DNA of 64,000 nucleotides from Runella sp. MFBS21 (GCF_029433105.1 NZ_JARNTW010000002.1:1-64000); one strand, 5' to 3'. Positions 10,200-20,440 are shown, counted from the first letter of the stretch. Notes: a model not told the origin generated them from the sequence alone. Translations and numbers: made by a program.

Positions 10200-11261
10200 A
10201 TGACACCTCCCTCGTCTTCTAGGTTTGGTCTTTCGCCCGGAACACTCGTATATGTAGGGCCCGAAGTAGCACATGATACTACCCTTACTTTGGTGGAGTA
10301 CAATGAGCAATACTACGAACATCGTTCCCTCAAACACCTTAAAGACTGCCAAATATCGGGAGATAAGCCCTACATCAGTTGGCTTGATGTGGACGGAATT
10401 CATGAGCCACTGGTCATTGAAACCGTGGGCAAGCTGCATAATATTCATCCGCTTGTGTTAGAAGATATTATGAATACCAAGCAGAAGCCCAAAATCGAAT
10501 TTTATGGCGATAGTTATGTGTTTGTGACGCTGAAGATGTTTTATTGGGATGAGAAAGAAGGGCAGATAGATGCCGAGCATACGAGTTTTGTGTTGGGAGC
10601 TAATTATCTCATTTCTTTTCAAGAAAAAAGAACGGGCGATATTTTCACACCCGTACTGGAGCGTATCAAAGCATCTGTGGGCAAAACCCGCCGCAATGGC
10701 GCGGATTATCTGTTGTTTTCGTTGATAGATTTGATAGTAGACAATTACCTCGAAATCCTTGAAAAAGTAAGTGAAGAGTTGGAGGAGCTTGAAGGGAAGA
10801 TTTTAGCAGGCAAACACAAAGACCCCATCGGGCAACTTTATAACCTAAAACGTCAGCTTACTTTGATGCGCAAGCATGTGTGGCCCTTGCGCGATATGCT
10901 CAGTCAAGGGCTTCGCGAAAACTCTAAACTCATCAGCAAGAGTGTATTCCCTTATTTTAGAGACGTACATGACCACGTCACCAATGCCATCGATTCCATT
11001 GATTCTAATCGGGAATTATTGACGGGGTTGATTGATATTCACTATTCGACCCTCAGCTCGCGTATGAACAGTGTCATGAAAACGCTCACGATTTATTCGG
11101 CGGTTTTTATGCCTTTGACTTTTATAGTGGGGATTTATGGGATGAATTTTGATAATATGCCTGAGCTTCGTCACCCTGATGGTTATTTTTATACCTTGGG
11201 CGGAATGCTGGTACTGGCTATGGGGCTGTTGGTGTATTTTAAAAGGCGTGGATGGATGTAA
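10200..11261 (+). CDS. corA: CorA magnesium/cobalt transporter
   Basis: A 353-residue CorA-type divalent cation channel. It has the large cytoplasmic N-terminal domain, the long helix rich in acidic and basic residues (about 160-290), two C-terminal membrane helices, and the signature YGMNFDNMPE (about residues 317-326) that forms the selectivity loop. It starts 30 bases after kdsB on the same strand and could be cotranscribed. Confidence 0.95.
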   Translation: MTPPSSSRFGLSPGTLVYVGPEVAHDTTLTLVEYNEQYYEHRSLKHLKDCQISGDKPYISWLDVDGIHEPLVIETVGKLHNIHPLVLEDIMNTKQKPKIEFYGDSYVFVTLKMFYWDEKEGQIDAEHTSFVLGANYLISFQEKRTGDIFTPVLERIKASVGKTRRNGADYLLFSLIDLIVDNYLEILEKVSEELEELEGKILAGKHKDPIGQLYNLKRQLTLMRKHVWPLRDMLSQGLRENSKLISKSVFPYFRDVHDHVTNAIDSIDSNRELLTGLIDIHYSTLSSRMNSVMKTLTIYSAVFMPLTFIVGIYGMNFDNMPELRHPDGYFYTLGGMLVLAMGLLVYFKRRGWM

Positions 11262-11313
11262 TAAGCCTATTTAAGATAAAACTCAATCTCAAAAACAGTA
11301 GGTATCTGACGGC

Positions 11314-11349
11314 CTTGGACTTTGAAAATAATGTAACTTAAAGTCCAAG
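11314..11349 (+). promoter_or_regulatory. Stem-loop immediately upstream of uxuA start
   Basis: Perfect ten-base arms CTTGGACTTT (11314-11323) and AAAGTCCAAG (11340-11349), extendable by a GG/CC pair around a mismatch, end only four bases before the ATG at 11354. In the mRNA it would sit against the initiation region. It could equally be a terminator of corA, though no T run follows. Confidence 0.5.
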
Positions 11350-11353
11350 ACCT

Positions 11354-12469
11354 ATGTCACACTCTCGCCGTACTTTCATCAAAAAAAGCACTTCTTTTGC
11401 GATCCTCACTATGGGTGGAGCTTCGGTAGTTTCGCCCAAAAAACATTCCAATGAAGACTTACGTATTTTTACAAAAGATGCAGGAATGCAGCTTTGTGAG
11501 GCATATTTTTTTGGAATGAACGAACAAAAAATAGCCCTGACTAAGCAGCTTGATGTGCTAGGAGCAGTGGGGGGCATCAGCCCCGCGATGGTGGGATTGA
11601 AAGAGGTCAAGCCTTGGGAAATGACCGCCGTCAAAGCCGTGAAAGAAGCATGGGATAAAGTGGGGCTTCAACTTAGGGTAATAGAAGGCCCGCCTTCCTT
11701 GGGCGAAAAAACCAAACTAGGATTGGAAGGGCGGGACGAAGAAATCGCCAATTTTATTACATTCATGAAAAATCTTTCCCAAGTGGGAATAGATACCATA
11801 TGCTACAATTGGATGCCCGTGATAGGCTGGTACCGTACCCAAAACGACCGCCCTGGCCGTGGAGGAGCATTGGTAACGGCTTTTGACAATGAAGCTATCA
11901 AATCACTCCCGCTTACTTCATACGGAGAATTTTCGAAAGAAAGTTTGTGGAAAAACCTAGACTATTTCTTGAAAGCGGTAGTGCCCGAAGCCGAAAAAGT
12001 GGGTATCAAGCTAGCGATGCATCCCGACGACCCGCAAGTGGATAGTGTAAGAGGAATAGGGCGTATCATGAATACGGTAGATTCTTTCAAAAAACTATTG
12101 AAAATGTATCCGAGTCCGAGCAATGGTATTACGATGTGTCAAGGCAATTTTGCATTGATGGACAAAAACATCAACATCCCACAGCTTATCAAAGAGTTTG
12201 GCAAAAGTATTCACTTTGTGCATTTTAGAAATGTGCGCGGAGATAAATACAATTTTGAAGAGACCTTTCACGATGAAGGAATCATTGATATGTATGAAGC
12301 CATGAAAGCCTATTATGAAATTGGATTCCGAGGCGCGATTCGTCCTGACCATGTTCCTACGATGGCAGGAGATAGCAATCAATACCCTGGCTATAGTACA
12401 ATCGGAACGCTCTACGCTATCGGGTATATGCGTGGGCTGATGGAGGCTGTGAGTAAAACAAAGCGCTAA
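11354..12469 (+). CDS. uxuA: Mannonate dehydratase (UxuA-like), exported type
   Basis: A 371-residue TIM-barrel enzyme resembling UxuA, which dehydrates D-mannonate to 2-keto-3-deoxygluconate in hexuronate catabolism. Metal and substrate regions include CYNWMPVIGW, LAMHPDDPQVDSVRG, HFVHFRNVRGD and RPDHVPTMAGD. The N-terminus SRRTFIKKSTSFAIL is a Tat-type signal, so the protein may be exported, which is common in Bacteroidota homologues but unlike cytoplasmic E. coli UxuA. No other uronate genes are nearby, so substrate is inferred from family alone. Confidence 0.85.
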   Translation: MSHSRRTFIKKSTSFAILTMGGASVVSPKKHSNEDLRIFTKDAGMQLCEAYFFGMNEQKIALTKQLDVLGAVGGISPAMVGLKEVKPWEMTAVKAVKEAWDKVGLQLRVIEGPPSLGEKTKLGLEGRDEEIANFITFMKNLSQVGIDTICYNWMPVIGWYRTQNDRPGRGGALVTAFDNEAIKSLPLTSYGEFSKESLWKNLDYFLKAVVPEAEKVGIKLAMHPDDPQVDSVRGIGRIMNTVDSFKKLLKMYPSPSNGITMCQGNFALMDKNINIPQLIKEFGKSIHFVHFRNVRGDKYNFEETFHDEGIIDMYEAMKAYYEIGFRGAIRPDHVPTMAGDSNQYPGYSTIGTLYAIGYMRGLMEAVSKTKR

Positions 12470-12483
12470 GAAAAGGGCAATTA

Positions 12484-13245
12484 TCAATTAAAACTTACTA
12501 ACAAAAGCCATAGCGCAATTCCTAAAGCTGTACCTCCCAAAGTACGTAAATAGCGTCTACGTTCGCGCTTTCGTTGCTCGGGTGTCATATCTTTGAATGG
12601 AATGAGTGTTTTGCTAATTCCGCGCCCCAAAAAGTAAAACCCTCCCGCCAGAATACCAATGCTCAACAAACCCACTATCACCGCCCCAAAACCATAACTG
12701 CTACAGGCTAAGTTGCAGGCCAAAAGAGCCCCCACATAAGCCAAGGCTACACCTACCACAAACAATACAAAGCTGCCGATGCGACGGCCGGTGGAGGAAG
12801 ACTCCTTTTGTTTGAAGTGCAATAAGGGCCTTTTAGCTTTTGGCAAGCTATTTGATTCGGAGGTTACGGAATGGGTATATTGGCTAGCATGAAGAGTGGC
12901 GGTAGGTGTAGGGAAGGCCGACATACGCTCCAGTAAACCACCGGCTATACAATAAGCGATAAGGTTTAGACAAAACATGACTCCCAAAGATTGTTTCTCC
13001 CATCTATATCGATGAGCCTTGATTTGGGTGCTTGTTTCTAACAGACTGTATTGATTCCATAGAAAACGCAGCATAATTACTCCGCCAATAACCACAAAAA
13101 GCACACCTGCGGGTAGAGTCCCCCACCACTCGCTTCCTACTATAATCCCAATTAAGAAATTGAAAATTTCTATCATTACAATGAGCGTAATGGCAATTTT
13201 GGGGTGGTTAGCAGCCCAAAACGAAATAGATTTGAGAGATGCCAT
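12484..13245 (-). CDS. Membrane protein of unknown function
   Basis: I do not recognise this 253-residue protein. Hydrophobic segments near residues 14-35, 39-60, 90-108, 148-170, 176-203 and 233-252 suggest about six membrane helices, with a polar linker rich in Ser, Lys and His in the middle (about 110-147). It converges with uxuA (14 bases between stops) and diverges from the PIG-L gene. Confidence 0.7.
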   Translation of the reverse strand: MASLKSISFWAANHPKIAITLIVMIEIFNFLIGIIVGSEWWGTLPAGVLFVVIGGVIMLRFLWNQYSLLETSTQIKAHRYRWEKQSLGVMFCLNLIAYCIAGGLLERMSAFPTPTATLHASQYTHSVTSESNSLPKAKRPLLHFKQKESSSTGRRIGSFVLFVVGVALAYVGALLACNLACSSYGFGAVIVGLLSIGILAGGFYFLGRGISKTLIPFKDMTPEQRKRERRRYLRTLGGTALGIALWLLLVSFN

Positions 13246-13321
13246 GAGTGCTTGAGATTAAAAAATGGTGGAAGAATTTATAATCAAAAATAGAAGAAAT
13301 TTATTCTTATCCAAAGTTTTG

Positions 13322-13329
13322 TAGTTTTG
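13322..13329 (+). promoter_or_regulatory. -7 element upstream of PIG-L gene
   Basis: TAGTTTTG matches TAnnTTTG and lies 28 bases before the ATG at 13358. No clear TTG was found at the expected -33 position, so only the -7 half is supported. Confidence 0.4.
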
Positions 13330-13357
13330 TCAAATCACTCGCAAATTTTGCCAAACT

Positions 13358-15850
13358 ATGAGAAGAACCAAGTTTTACCTCCTTTTTACTTTTCTCTTTT
13401 CCACCCTTATTCTTCAAGCTCAAGTAAAGCCTCTCACTTCGAGCGAGATTCTGTTAAATCTTAAAAAATTGAACGTGTTGGGCAGTGCGATGCACATTGC
13501 GGCTCACCCCGACGACGAAAACACGTTGCTTCTTACTTATTTGTCGAAAGAACGGCTCGTTAAAACGCAATACTTGGCCTTGACTCGAGGCGATGGAGGT
13601 CAAAACCTCATCGGGCCAGAGCAGGGGGAATACATAGGTATCATACGTACCCAAGAGCTATTGGCAGCTCGTCGTATCGATGGTGCCGAGCAGTTGTTTT
13701 CGAGAGCTTATGATTTTGGTTTTTCTAAAACCCGCGAAGAAACCTTGAAGTTTTGGGGAGAAAACAATATCCTTTCGGATGTAGTGTATCATATACGCAA
13801 AAACCAACCGGATGTGCTTATTACGCGCTTTCCGCCAGATGCACGCGCCGGCCATGGTCATCATAATTCCTCCGCTTTTTTGGCTGAATTGGCTTTTAAG
13901 ATGGCAGGTGACCCTACCCAATTTCCCGAACAACTCAAGGAAGTAAAACCTTGGCAGCCGAAGCGAATCGTATGGAATACATTTTCGCCCGGTTTTTCTA
14001 ATCAAAAACCCACCGACAAGGGGAGCTTTATCACGGTAGATATTGGTGGATATAATACATATTTGGGGAAATCTTATGCCGAAATTGCCGCCGAAAGCCG
14101 TAGTTCTCACAAAAGCCAAGGGTTTGGTTCAGGTGCTAATCGCAATGCAAGGGTGGATTTTATGATGCATAAAGATGGTTCTCCTGCCGAAAAAGACCTT
14201 TTTGACGGTGTTGATATGTCATGGAGTCGGGTCAAAGGTAGCGAACAAGTAGCGTTGCTAGTGGACCAAGCAATTCGGAATTACAATATCAATTATCCTG
14301 CTTCGTCAGTGCCAGTGTTGGTGAAAATATACCAAGAACTAGGAAAATTAGATGGTCAAAATAAATATGTTCAGCAGAAAAAAGCCGAAATAGAAGTCTT
14401 GCTTCAAAATTGTTTAGGGCTTTGGTTTGAAACCAATCCTACCGACTATGCCGTGGCTCAAGGCGACCGCGCCGAGGTCAAAGTGAGTGCAGTGAAAAGA
14501 GCTGATTATCCTTTAAAACTTACAAAGTTGCAGTTTTTGGGAGTCAATAGAGATTCGACGTTGAATTTAGACCTTAAAAACAATGAGCTAACCAACCTTA
14601 CTTTTAATTTTCAAGTACCTAAATCAACGCCGATTTCACAACCTTATTGGCTCGAAAAACCCATCAAAAATGGGGCTTTTCAGATAGATGACCAATCCAA
14701 ACTAAGTACACCCGAAAATATCCCAACTCTCCAAACCGCTTTTACCTTTGTAATAGACGGACAGGCGTTTATTTTTAGCAAACCTTGGGTCTATAAATCT
14801 ACCGACCCCGTGGATGGAGAAGTGTATCGCCCTTATGAAATACGACCCGAAGTGACCGCCAACGTTACTGAAAAAGTGTATGTATTTGCAGACAATCAGC
14901 CTAAAACGGTAGAAGTATTGGTAAAAGCACATCGCCCCAATGTAAAAGGTACGATGGCTTTTGAGGTACCTTCTGGCTGGCGTGTCGAACCAGCGCAAAT
15001 TCCGTTTGAATTACCCGAAAAATACCAAGAAAAAATAGTGACAGTGAAGGTGTTTCCGTCGGCTGAGCAAAGTGAAGTGAAGCTAAAAGTTATCACAAAA
15101 ACCGAAAATGGAGAAAATGCCTATAGTCTCAAAACGGTAGAGTATAAACATATTCCGACACAAACGATTTTTCCTACGGCAACTACTGCTTTGGTAAAAC
15201 TTGACATCAAAAACAAAGCAAAAAACATTGGCTACATAGCCGGAGCAGGCGATGAAGTGCCGGCGGCTTTGCGTCAAATGGGCTGCCAAGTGACTTTGCT
15301 TGATGAGGGCGCATTGAGCAAAAATCTCGCCGTGTATGATGCGATTGTAGTGGGAGTAAGGGCTTACAATACCGAAGAACGCATAAAATATTTTCAAGAA
15401 AAACTCATGGATTACGTCAAAAATGGCGGTACTATGGTAGTACAATACGTGACGGCAGGTGGATTTGGGAATACGCTCAAAGTAAAAGAAATGGGGCCGT
15501 ATCCTTTCAAAGTAGGCCGCGACCGCGTGACGGAAGAAGATGCCGAAATGAGAATCTTACAACCTGCACATCCGATTTTGAATACTCCCAACAAGATTAC
15601 TGCCAAAGATTTTGAAGGCTGGATTCAGGAAAGAGGGATTTATTTTGCGGTAGAATGGGACAAAAATTATGTGACCCTCTTCTCTGCCAACGACACCGGA
15701 GAAGCGGCCAAAGAAGGTAGTCTTATTTATGCGCCTTACGGCAAAGGGCATTTTATTTATACAGGTATTGTGTTTTTTAGAGAATTACCCGCTGGTGTCC
15801 CGGGAGCCTATCGGCTTTTTGCCAATATGATTTCACTAGGTAAAAAATAA
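13358..15850 (+). CDS. Exported PIG-L deacetylase with C-terminal ThuA-like domain
   Basis: An 830-residue secreted protein (signal peptide about 1-21, ending LQAQ). The N-terminal LmbE/PIG-L domain has the zinc motif HPDDE (residues 50-54) and a second cluster RAGHGHHNSS near residue 165; this fold deacetylates N-acetylglucosaminyl compounds. A beta-rich middle (about 350-620) follows, then a flavodoxin/ThuA-like part (DAIVVGVRAYNTEERI; GGTMVVQYVTAGG) at about 660-820. The domain order is known from Bacteroidota; the substrate is likely a cell-wall or polysaccharide sugar but is not visible in the sequence. Confidence 0.88.
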   Translation: MRRTKFYLLFTFLFSTLILQAQVKPLTSSEILLNLKKLNVLGSAMHIAAHPDDENTLLLTYLSKERLVKTQYLALTRGDGGQNLIGPEQGEYIGIIRTQELLAARRIDGAEQLFSRAYDFGFSKTREETLKFWGENNILSDVVYHIRKNQPDVLITRFPPDARAGHGHHNSSAFLAELAFKMAGDPTQFPEQLKEVKPWQPKRIVWNTFSPGFSNQKPTDKGSFITVDIGGYNTYLGKSYAEIAAESRSSHKSQGFGSGANRNARVDFMMHKDGSPAEKDLFDGVDMSWSRVKGSEQVALLVDQAIRNYNINYPASSVPVLVKIYQELGKLDGQNKYVQQKKAEIEVLLQNCLGLWFETNPTDYAVAQGDRAEVKVSAVKRADYPLKLTKLQFLGVNRDSTLNLDLKNNELTNLTFNFQVPKSTPISQPYWLEKPIKNGAFQIDDQSKLSTPENIPTLQTAFTFVIDGQAFIFSKPWVYKSTDPVDGEVYRPYEIRPEVTANVTEKVYVFADNQPKTVEVLVKAHRPNVKGTMAFEVPSGWRVEPAQIPFELPEKYQEKIVTVKVFPSAEQSEVKLKVITKTENGENAYSLKTVEYKHIPTQTIFPTATTALVKLDIKNKAKNIGYIAGAGDEVPAALRQMGCQVTLLDEGALSKNLAVYDAIVVGVRAYNTEERIKYFQEKLMDYVKNGGTMVVQYVTAGGFGNTLKVKEMGPYPFKVGRDRVTEEDAEMRILQPAHPILNTPNKITAKDFEGWIQERGIYFAVEWDKNYVTLFSANDTGEAAKEGSLIYAPYGKGHFIYTGIVFFRELPAGVPGAYRLFANMISLGKK

Positions 15851-15947
15851 CCGTTGCCGATTTTGTGTCATTTATAATGCCCAATAAGTCTTGGGAAGTT
15901 TTTTTTAATACTTTCCAAGACTATCTTAACTCATTACAGCCTTTTCA

Positions 15948-17141
15948 ATGTTTTTCGAGATATACGATAAAATATATTCAGGTACTACTCAGTGGATTGA
16001 TAGATTTACGGCTACTAAGTATTGGCAGTGGAAGTATGTTGCTTTTTTGACAATCTATATTCTAATCACTTCTTGTCCCAACTATTACTTACTAGGTGGT
16101 AATCGAAACGATAGCAAAAAAACAGTCTATATCCTAAAACTAGTAGATTGGATAGCGGCTCATCCATTTCAAAACTTTCCCGCCCAATATCTCAATTCTG
16201 AGGAGTTAGGTAGTGGTATGAAATCCCATTTTGCCAAGCGTCCAGGGCGTGTTGCCGTGCCGCTTTTTTGTAGGTTTTTAGGGCTGAATGCTCAGCATTA
16301 TATTTGGATACAGCATTTGTTGGGGTGTTTGTTTTTATGGGGACTTATAAGGTGGCTTACATTATATACAAATGTGCGAATAGCCATGATATCCGCTTTC
16401 ATGATGGCCAATTTGTTTGTGGTTAAGTGGTTTTATTACGACTTTTTTTATTACGACTCTACGGCTTTTTTGCTGATGTTCGTGGCTATTATGTACCGAA
16501 ATCCACTTCTTATTATTGGGAGTGTTGTGATATCAGGTTTTGTAGATGAGCGTTCTGTGATTGGAAGTGGTGGGATACTACTGTGGTGGCTGTGGCAAGA
16601 GAGTAAAGGTAAACTTTACATCTCAGACCTAGCAGATTTTAAAAAATATAGGGCAACTTGGGCTACTATATTTGGAGTATTGCTGGTCATAAGTCTTCGT
16701 ATTATGGTGTTACGTTTTACAACGCTTGAGGTCGATACTTCGCTGATAGGTAAGAATCCTATTCTCCAAAACATGAATACATGGCCTATTGCATTATTTA
16801 TGACTTTCGAAGGAGCTTGGGCTGTGATTTTGATGACTATTTTGACCCTTTATTACGATAAGAAATGGGCTTTTTTAGTCTTGTTTATGACAACTTTATT
16901 GGCGATTTTTTTGGGAGGTATGATTGTCATTGACCTCACGCGTAGTTTTAGTTATGGTTTTTTGTTGATACTGTTTAGTTTGGTTTACCTTTATTCACCA
17001 TCGCGTTCGGTGCAAATGGAGCGGGCGCTATTGGGATTGGCGGTAAGCTGTGTATTGGTACCTACTTATTACGTATATGGCCCAGAGATGAGTTGGTTGT
17101 CGCCCCTTATTCTGAAAATCCAAATTTTCTTGCGGGCTTAG
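15948..17141 (+). CDS. Multi-spanning membrane protein, unknown
   Basis: A 397-residue protein with about ten hydrophobic segments from residue 28 onward. I do not recognise a conserved motif. It ends 14 bases before a GT39-like glycosyltransferase on the same strand and resembles it in topology, so it may take part in the same surface-glycan process as a transferase or polymerase-like partner; that is inference from context. The start at ATG 15948 is chosen because it gives a short polar leader before the first helix. Confidence 0.65.
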   Translation: MFFEIYDKIYSGTTQWIDRFTATKYWQWKYVAFLTIYILITSCPNYYLLGGNRNDSKKTVYILKLVDWIAAHPFQNFPAQYLNSEELGSGMKSHFAKRPGRVAVPLFCRFLGLNAQHYIWIQHLLGCLFLWGLIRWLTLYTNVRIAMISAFMMANLFVVKWFYYDFFYYDSTAFLLMFVAIMYRNPLLIIGSVVISGFVDERSVIGSGGILLWWLWQESKGKLYISDLADFKKYRATWATIFGVLLVISLRIMVLRFTTLEVDTSLIGKNPILQNMNTWPIALFMTFEGAWAVILMTILTLYYDKKWAFLVLFMTTLLAIFLGGMIVIDLTRSFSYGFLLILFSLVYLYSPSRSVQMERALLGLAVSCVLVPTYYVYGPEMSWLSPLILKIQIFLRA

Positions 17142-17155
17142 TTTTTTTAAATCAT

Positions 17156-18730
17156 ATGAGTCAATCTCCGTCTTTCTGGCAGCCTTCCGAGCAGCAATAC
17201 AAGCGTTTTATATGGGCTTGTATGGGCTTGGGTGCCTTCTTTAGGCTTTTTCATTATTTCAGTAATCGGTCGCTCTATACGGATGAAGCGTATTTAGCCA
17301 ACAACTTGCTTGTGCGTAATTTTGGAGAATTGACCCAGCCTCTTGACACAGCCCAACATGCGCCGCTCTTTTTTTTATGGGTGCAAAAATTCAATCTTTT
17401 ATGGGCGGGCAATGGCGAATTGGCACTACGGCTTTTTCCCTTAGTGGTAGGTTTAGTAGCACTTTTACTGTTTGAAAAACTATTAAAGGTTTTTAGAGTA
17501 GGTAAAGTAGGAAGTATGGTGGGTTTTGCTGCTTTTGCTTTTGCACATCCTTTGGTATATTATTCGTCAGAGTCGAAGCAGTACATTGTGGAGGTGCTGT
17601 GTACTATTTTAGGGCTTTTGATGTATTTTCGTTTTAGAAATACTTCGTCGTGGCGCGATTATTTGGTATATGCCACCGTAGGAGTAGCGATACTGTGGTT
17701 TTCATATTCATCTTTATTTGGATTAGCGAGTATCGGGTTGGTACATTGTTGGCAACTTTTACGTCAGAAACAATGGGTGCAATTGCGGATTTTTGTGGTA
17801 GTTTATGCAAGTTGGGGAATTAGTTTTTTGTTAAACTACTTACTTATCATTGCTCCCAATAGCCTTCAATCAGGCGAAATACAAAGTATGTGGCTTGATG
17901 CTTTTGCACCTTTTCCACCTACATCAGTAGCAGATTTGAAATGGCACTTTATTACTTTATTTTCTCTCTTCGATTATCCATTGGGGCTCAATTGGTCGTT
18001 TTTGCCACCCCATGTTCCTTATTATTTCACATTTGCTGTCTTTGCTTTGGGTGTGATGATACTTGGTAGTTGGGTGTTGTACCAACGCTCTAAAGCTGAG
18101 TTGCTTTTGCTTATTTTGCCTATTGGCTTGACTTATCTCGCATCTGCTTTAGGAAAATATCCTTTTGCTGAAAGGCTTATGTTGTTTGCGGTACCCTATT
18201 TTTTTGTTTTGATGGCTATCGGTGCGCAGCAACTTTATCAAATGGCGATGTACAGAAGGTTGCGAAGTGTGTGGGTTGTCATGCTTTTGATTGTGATAGC
18301 TCCGATGATTTCGGCGATAAAGGATGTTGTTTACGAAAAAGAATTTGGAGGATGGAAACGAAGAGAGATGAAAGCAGCGATTTCTTTTTTGAAAACCCAC
18401 AAAAAGTTACAGGAGGTGCTGTATATCAATCATATAGCGTCGGCATTGCCTTATTATAATAAAGTAGAAGCCCTGAATTGGTCTTATCAGATGTTTACGA
18501 TTGATGTAGTTCCTCCTGTGAATGAGCGGGAGATTTTAAGGCAAATTTATCTCAACAAACAACAGTCCGATACTTTTTGGATAGTGGTAGCCGGAGATTC
18601 AGAAATGGATAAAACCGCCGCTCCTTTGACCCATAAGCAAGCTTTTATTTACTTTTTTGATACTCATTTCCAAAGATTACAGCAGTTTAGAGCCAAGGGA
18701 ATATATACCGCCCAATACCGGTTTAGGTAA
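17156..18730 (+). CDS. GT39/ArnT-like membrane glycosyltransferase
   Basis: A polytopic protein of 524 residues when started at ATG 17156 (14 bases after the previous stop; the frame is open further upstream but would overlap that gene). SLYTDEAYLANNLL near residues 37-50 matches the first periplasmic loop of PMT/ArnT enzymes, where an acidic residue is catalytic, and HAPLFFLWVQKF follows as in this family. Such enzymes transfer a lipid-linked sugar to an acceptor across the membrane. Donor and acceptor are unknown. Coupled with the preceding membrane protein. Confidence 0.75.
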   Translation: MSQSPSFWQPSEQQYKRFIWACMGLGAFFRLFHYFSNRSLYTDEAYLANNLLVRNFGELTQPLDTAQHAPLFFLWVQKFNLLWAGNGELALRLFPLVVGLVALLLFEKLLKVFRVGKVGSMVGFAAFAFAHPLVYYSSESKQYIVEVLCTILGLLMYFRFRNTSSWRDYLVYATVGVAILWFSYSSLFGLASIGLVHCWQLLRQKQWVQLRIFVVVYASWGISFLLNYLLIIAPNSLQSGEIQSMWLDAFAPFPPTSVADLKWHFITLFSLFDYPLGLNWSFLPPHVPYYFTFAVFALGVMILGSWVLYQRSKAELLLLILPIGLTYLASALGKYPFAERLMLFAVPYFFVLMAIGAQQLYQMAMYRRLRSVWVVMLLIVIAPMISAIKDVVYEKEFGGWKRREMKAAISFLKTHKKLQEVLYINHIASALPYYNKVEALNWSYQMFTIDVVPPVNEREILRQIYLNKQQSDTFWIVVAGDSEMDKTAAPLTHKQAFIYFFDTHFQRLQQFRAKGIYTAQYRFR

Positions 18731-18745
18731 AATATCCGCTAATGA

Positions 18746-20440
18746 TTATTTGCCTGCTACTCTAGCATTCAGGTTTTTAATTTTTTTCAAGCCTTTGCGT
18801 TTTAGTACGCATTTGGCCATAGCCTGTCTTAGGCTTCGCCACAAAGTAGCAAAATAAGACTTTTTAGGATCGCGGGTATAGTCGATAGCGCCGCTTCGGA
18901 TGGGTGCATTGGGCGAAGGGTTGTTGTCTTGAATAAAGACCAAATCCGCAATTCCAGTAATAAGCTTTCGCTTGCTCAAATTACCTTCTTCGTCTATTTT
19001 CAGAATTGAAGTTTTGAGGTCGTTATAAAGCAAAGTGCCATGTCCTTTGACCCTATATTCGTCACCTTTCATCGAAAACTTAAAACTTCTCACCACGCCC
19101 GATTCAATTTTGGTTAAAGCGAGGGGCTGAGTGACTGGATTGAGACGTTTTAAATCTATTTCACCTAGTTGGCCATCGCAGCTAAAAGTGCCTCTTGGTG
19201 AAGCGATATTGAACTTAAAGAGCGTAGTGAGTGGTGCTACTCCCATAAATTCGCTTTGGATGTGTGCTTCACAGATAGGGTTTTGATGGAGCGCGAGGCT
19301 ATCGTTGGTGAGGTTGTAGAGCTTGCCGTGGGTAAGATTGAAATTAACGCCTCCGCTAGCTTCGGTGTCGGGATTGAATTCTGAATAAGAAATCAAAAAG
19401 TTTTCTACTTGCACTGTATCAAGTTTCATTTTGAAAGGCAATCGGCGAAATTGTTGCTGAGGGTACTTTCCCACTTTCGACCCACGAGCAGGGTAGGTAC
19501 CATCTCCAAAAATATCAATGTTGCCGCGTTTGATGATGGCTTGGTCAGCTATCAATTTTTTTTCAAAAACTAATGCATCAAGGTTGACTTGATTGACCTC
19601 GATGTCGTGAAAGACAAAACCGATTCTGTCGTTTCCGTCTGCGCGGGTGGTGAAGGCGCGCCCCTTAAATTGTGGTGTATAATGAATTCCTTTGATACTA
19701 ATTCGCCTTTTTTGGGAGGAAAATGAAATGCTATCAAGCCTAAAATCGTGCAATGCTCCTATCGACGGAATCGATAGGTTGGAGAGTTGAAAAGCGGTAT
19801 TTTTGGAATAATAAAAACGTGTAGAATCTTGATGAGATAATGAATCAATCAAAAAATCAGTGATATTGACATTGAGTTTTTCGAGAACAATACGCTGCGG
19901 ATAAGGCTTAGTTTTGTCAGAAAAAGTAAATTTAATGCCTTCAAAGTCGATTTTTTTTACCCTAAAAGATTTTACAAATTTTGAAATTACTCGGTAAGGT
20001 GAAGGCTTGCTGCGTGTGGTCAGAGGGGCTGGTTTTTGTTGAATAATTTCTACAGTTGGTTGACTAATTTTGATTAAATCAATTTCAAGTTTTCGACTAA
20101 AAACAAGTTTCAGTAGTTTAATATCGCGAAGGCTTACTTCTGGAATAGTGCCTTTGTACGTAAAATGCGAGGTCGATTGTTTATTGATTTGTTGTTGGTA
20201 AAGAGCCGTATCGAGGGTAAGTTTGATTTTTGTGAGTATGGCATTACCTGCCAAAGGTTCGTATTGAAGGCGGTCAAAGTTGATTTGATAGATGCCATCG
20301 GAGCTTTCTGCTACTGCGCTTTTGAGGGTTTTAGCGAGCAACGGCTCCAAATAATATTGACGTATAAGGCGCACCCCCAGCACCAAGGCGATGACTGCCC
20401 CTCCTACGATGATGGCCCATTTGGTGATTTTATTGCTCAT
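18746..20440 (-). CDS. AsmA-like periplasmic membrane-anchored protein
   Basis: A 564-residue protein with one N-terminal membrane helix (about 7-25) and a long beta-rich remainder with the recurring pattern of AsmA/DUF748 proteins (for example LTKIKLTLDTALY, FEGIKFTFSD, NLTHGKLYNLTND). AsmA-like proteins are anchored in the inner membrane and reach across the periplasm, in some cases moving lipids. The specific role here is unknown. It converges with the GT39-like gene (15 bases apart). Confidence 0.6.
   Translation of the reverse strand: MSNKITKWAIIVGGAVIALVLGVRLIRQYYLEPLLAKTLKSAVAESSDGIYQINFDRLQYEPLAGNAILTKIKLTLDTALYQQQINKQSTSHFTYKGTIPEVSLRDIKLLKLVFSRKLEIDLIKISQPTVEIIQQKPAPLTTRSKPSPYRVISKFVKSFRVKKIDFEGIKFTFSDKTKPYPQRIVLEKLNVNITDFLIDSLSHQDSTRFYYSKNTAFQLSNLSIPSIGALHDFRLDSISFSSQKRRISIKGIHYTPQFKGRAFTTRADGNDRIGFVFHDIEVNQVNLDALVFEKKLIADQAIIKRGNIDIFGDGTYPARGSKVGKYPQQQFRRLPFKMKLDTVQVENFLISYSEFNPDTEASGGVNFNLTHGKLYNLTNDSLALHQNPICEAHIQSEFMGVAPLTTLFKFNIASPRGTFSCDGQLGEIDLKRLNPVTQPLALTKIESGVVRSFKFSMKGDEYRVKGHGTLLYNDLKTSILKIDEEGNLSKRKLITGIADLVFIQDNNPSPNAPIRSGAIDYTRDPKKSYFATLWRSLRQAMAKCVLKRKGLKKIKNLNARVAGK

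Noticed and set aside
12095-12487. A 130-codon minus-strand frame inside uxuA
   Set aside because: Antisense shadow of a conserved TIM-barrel gene.
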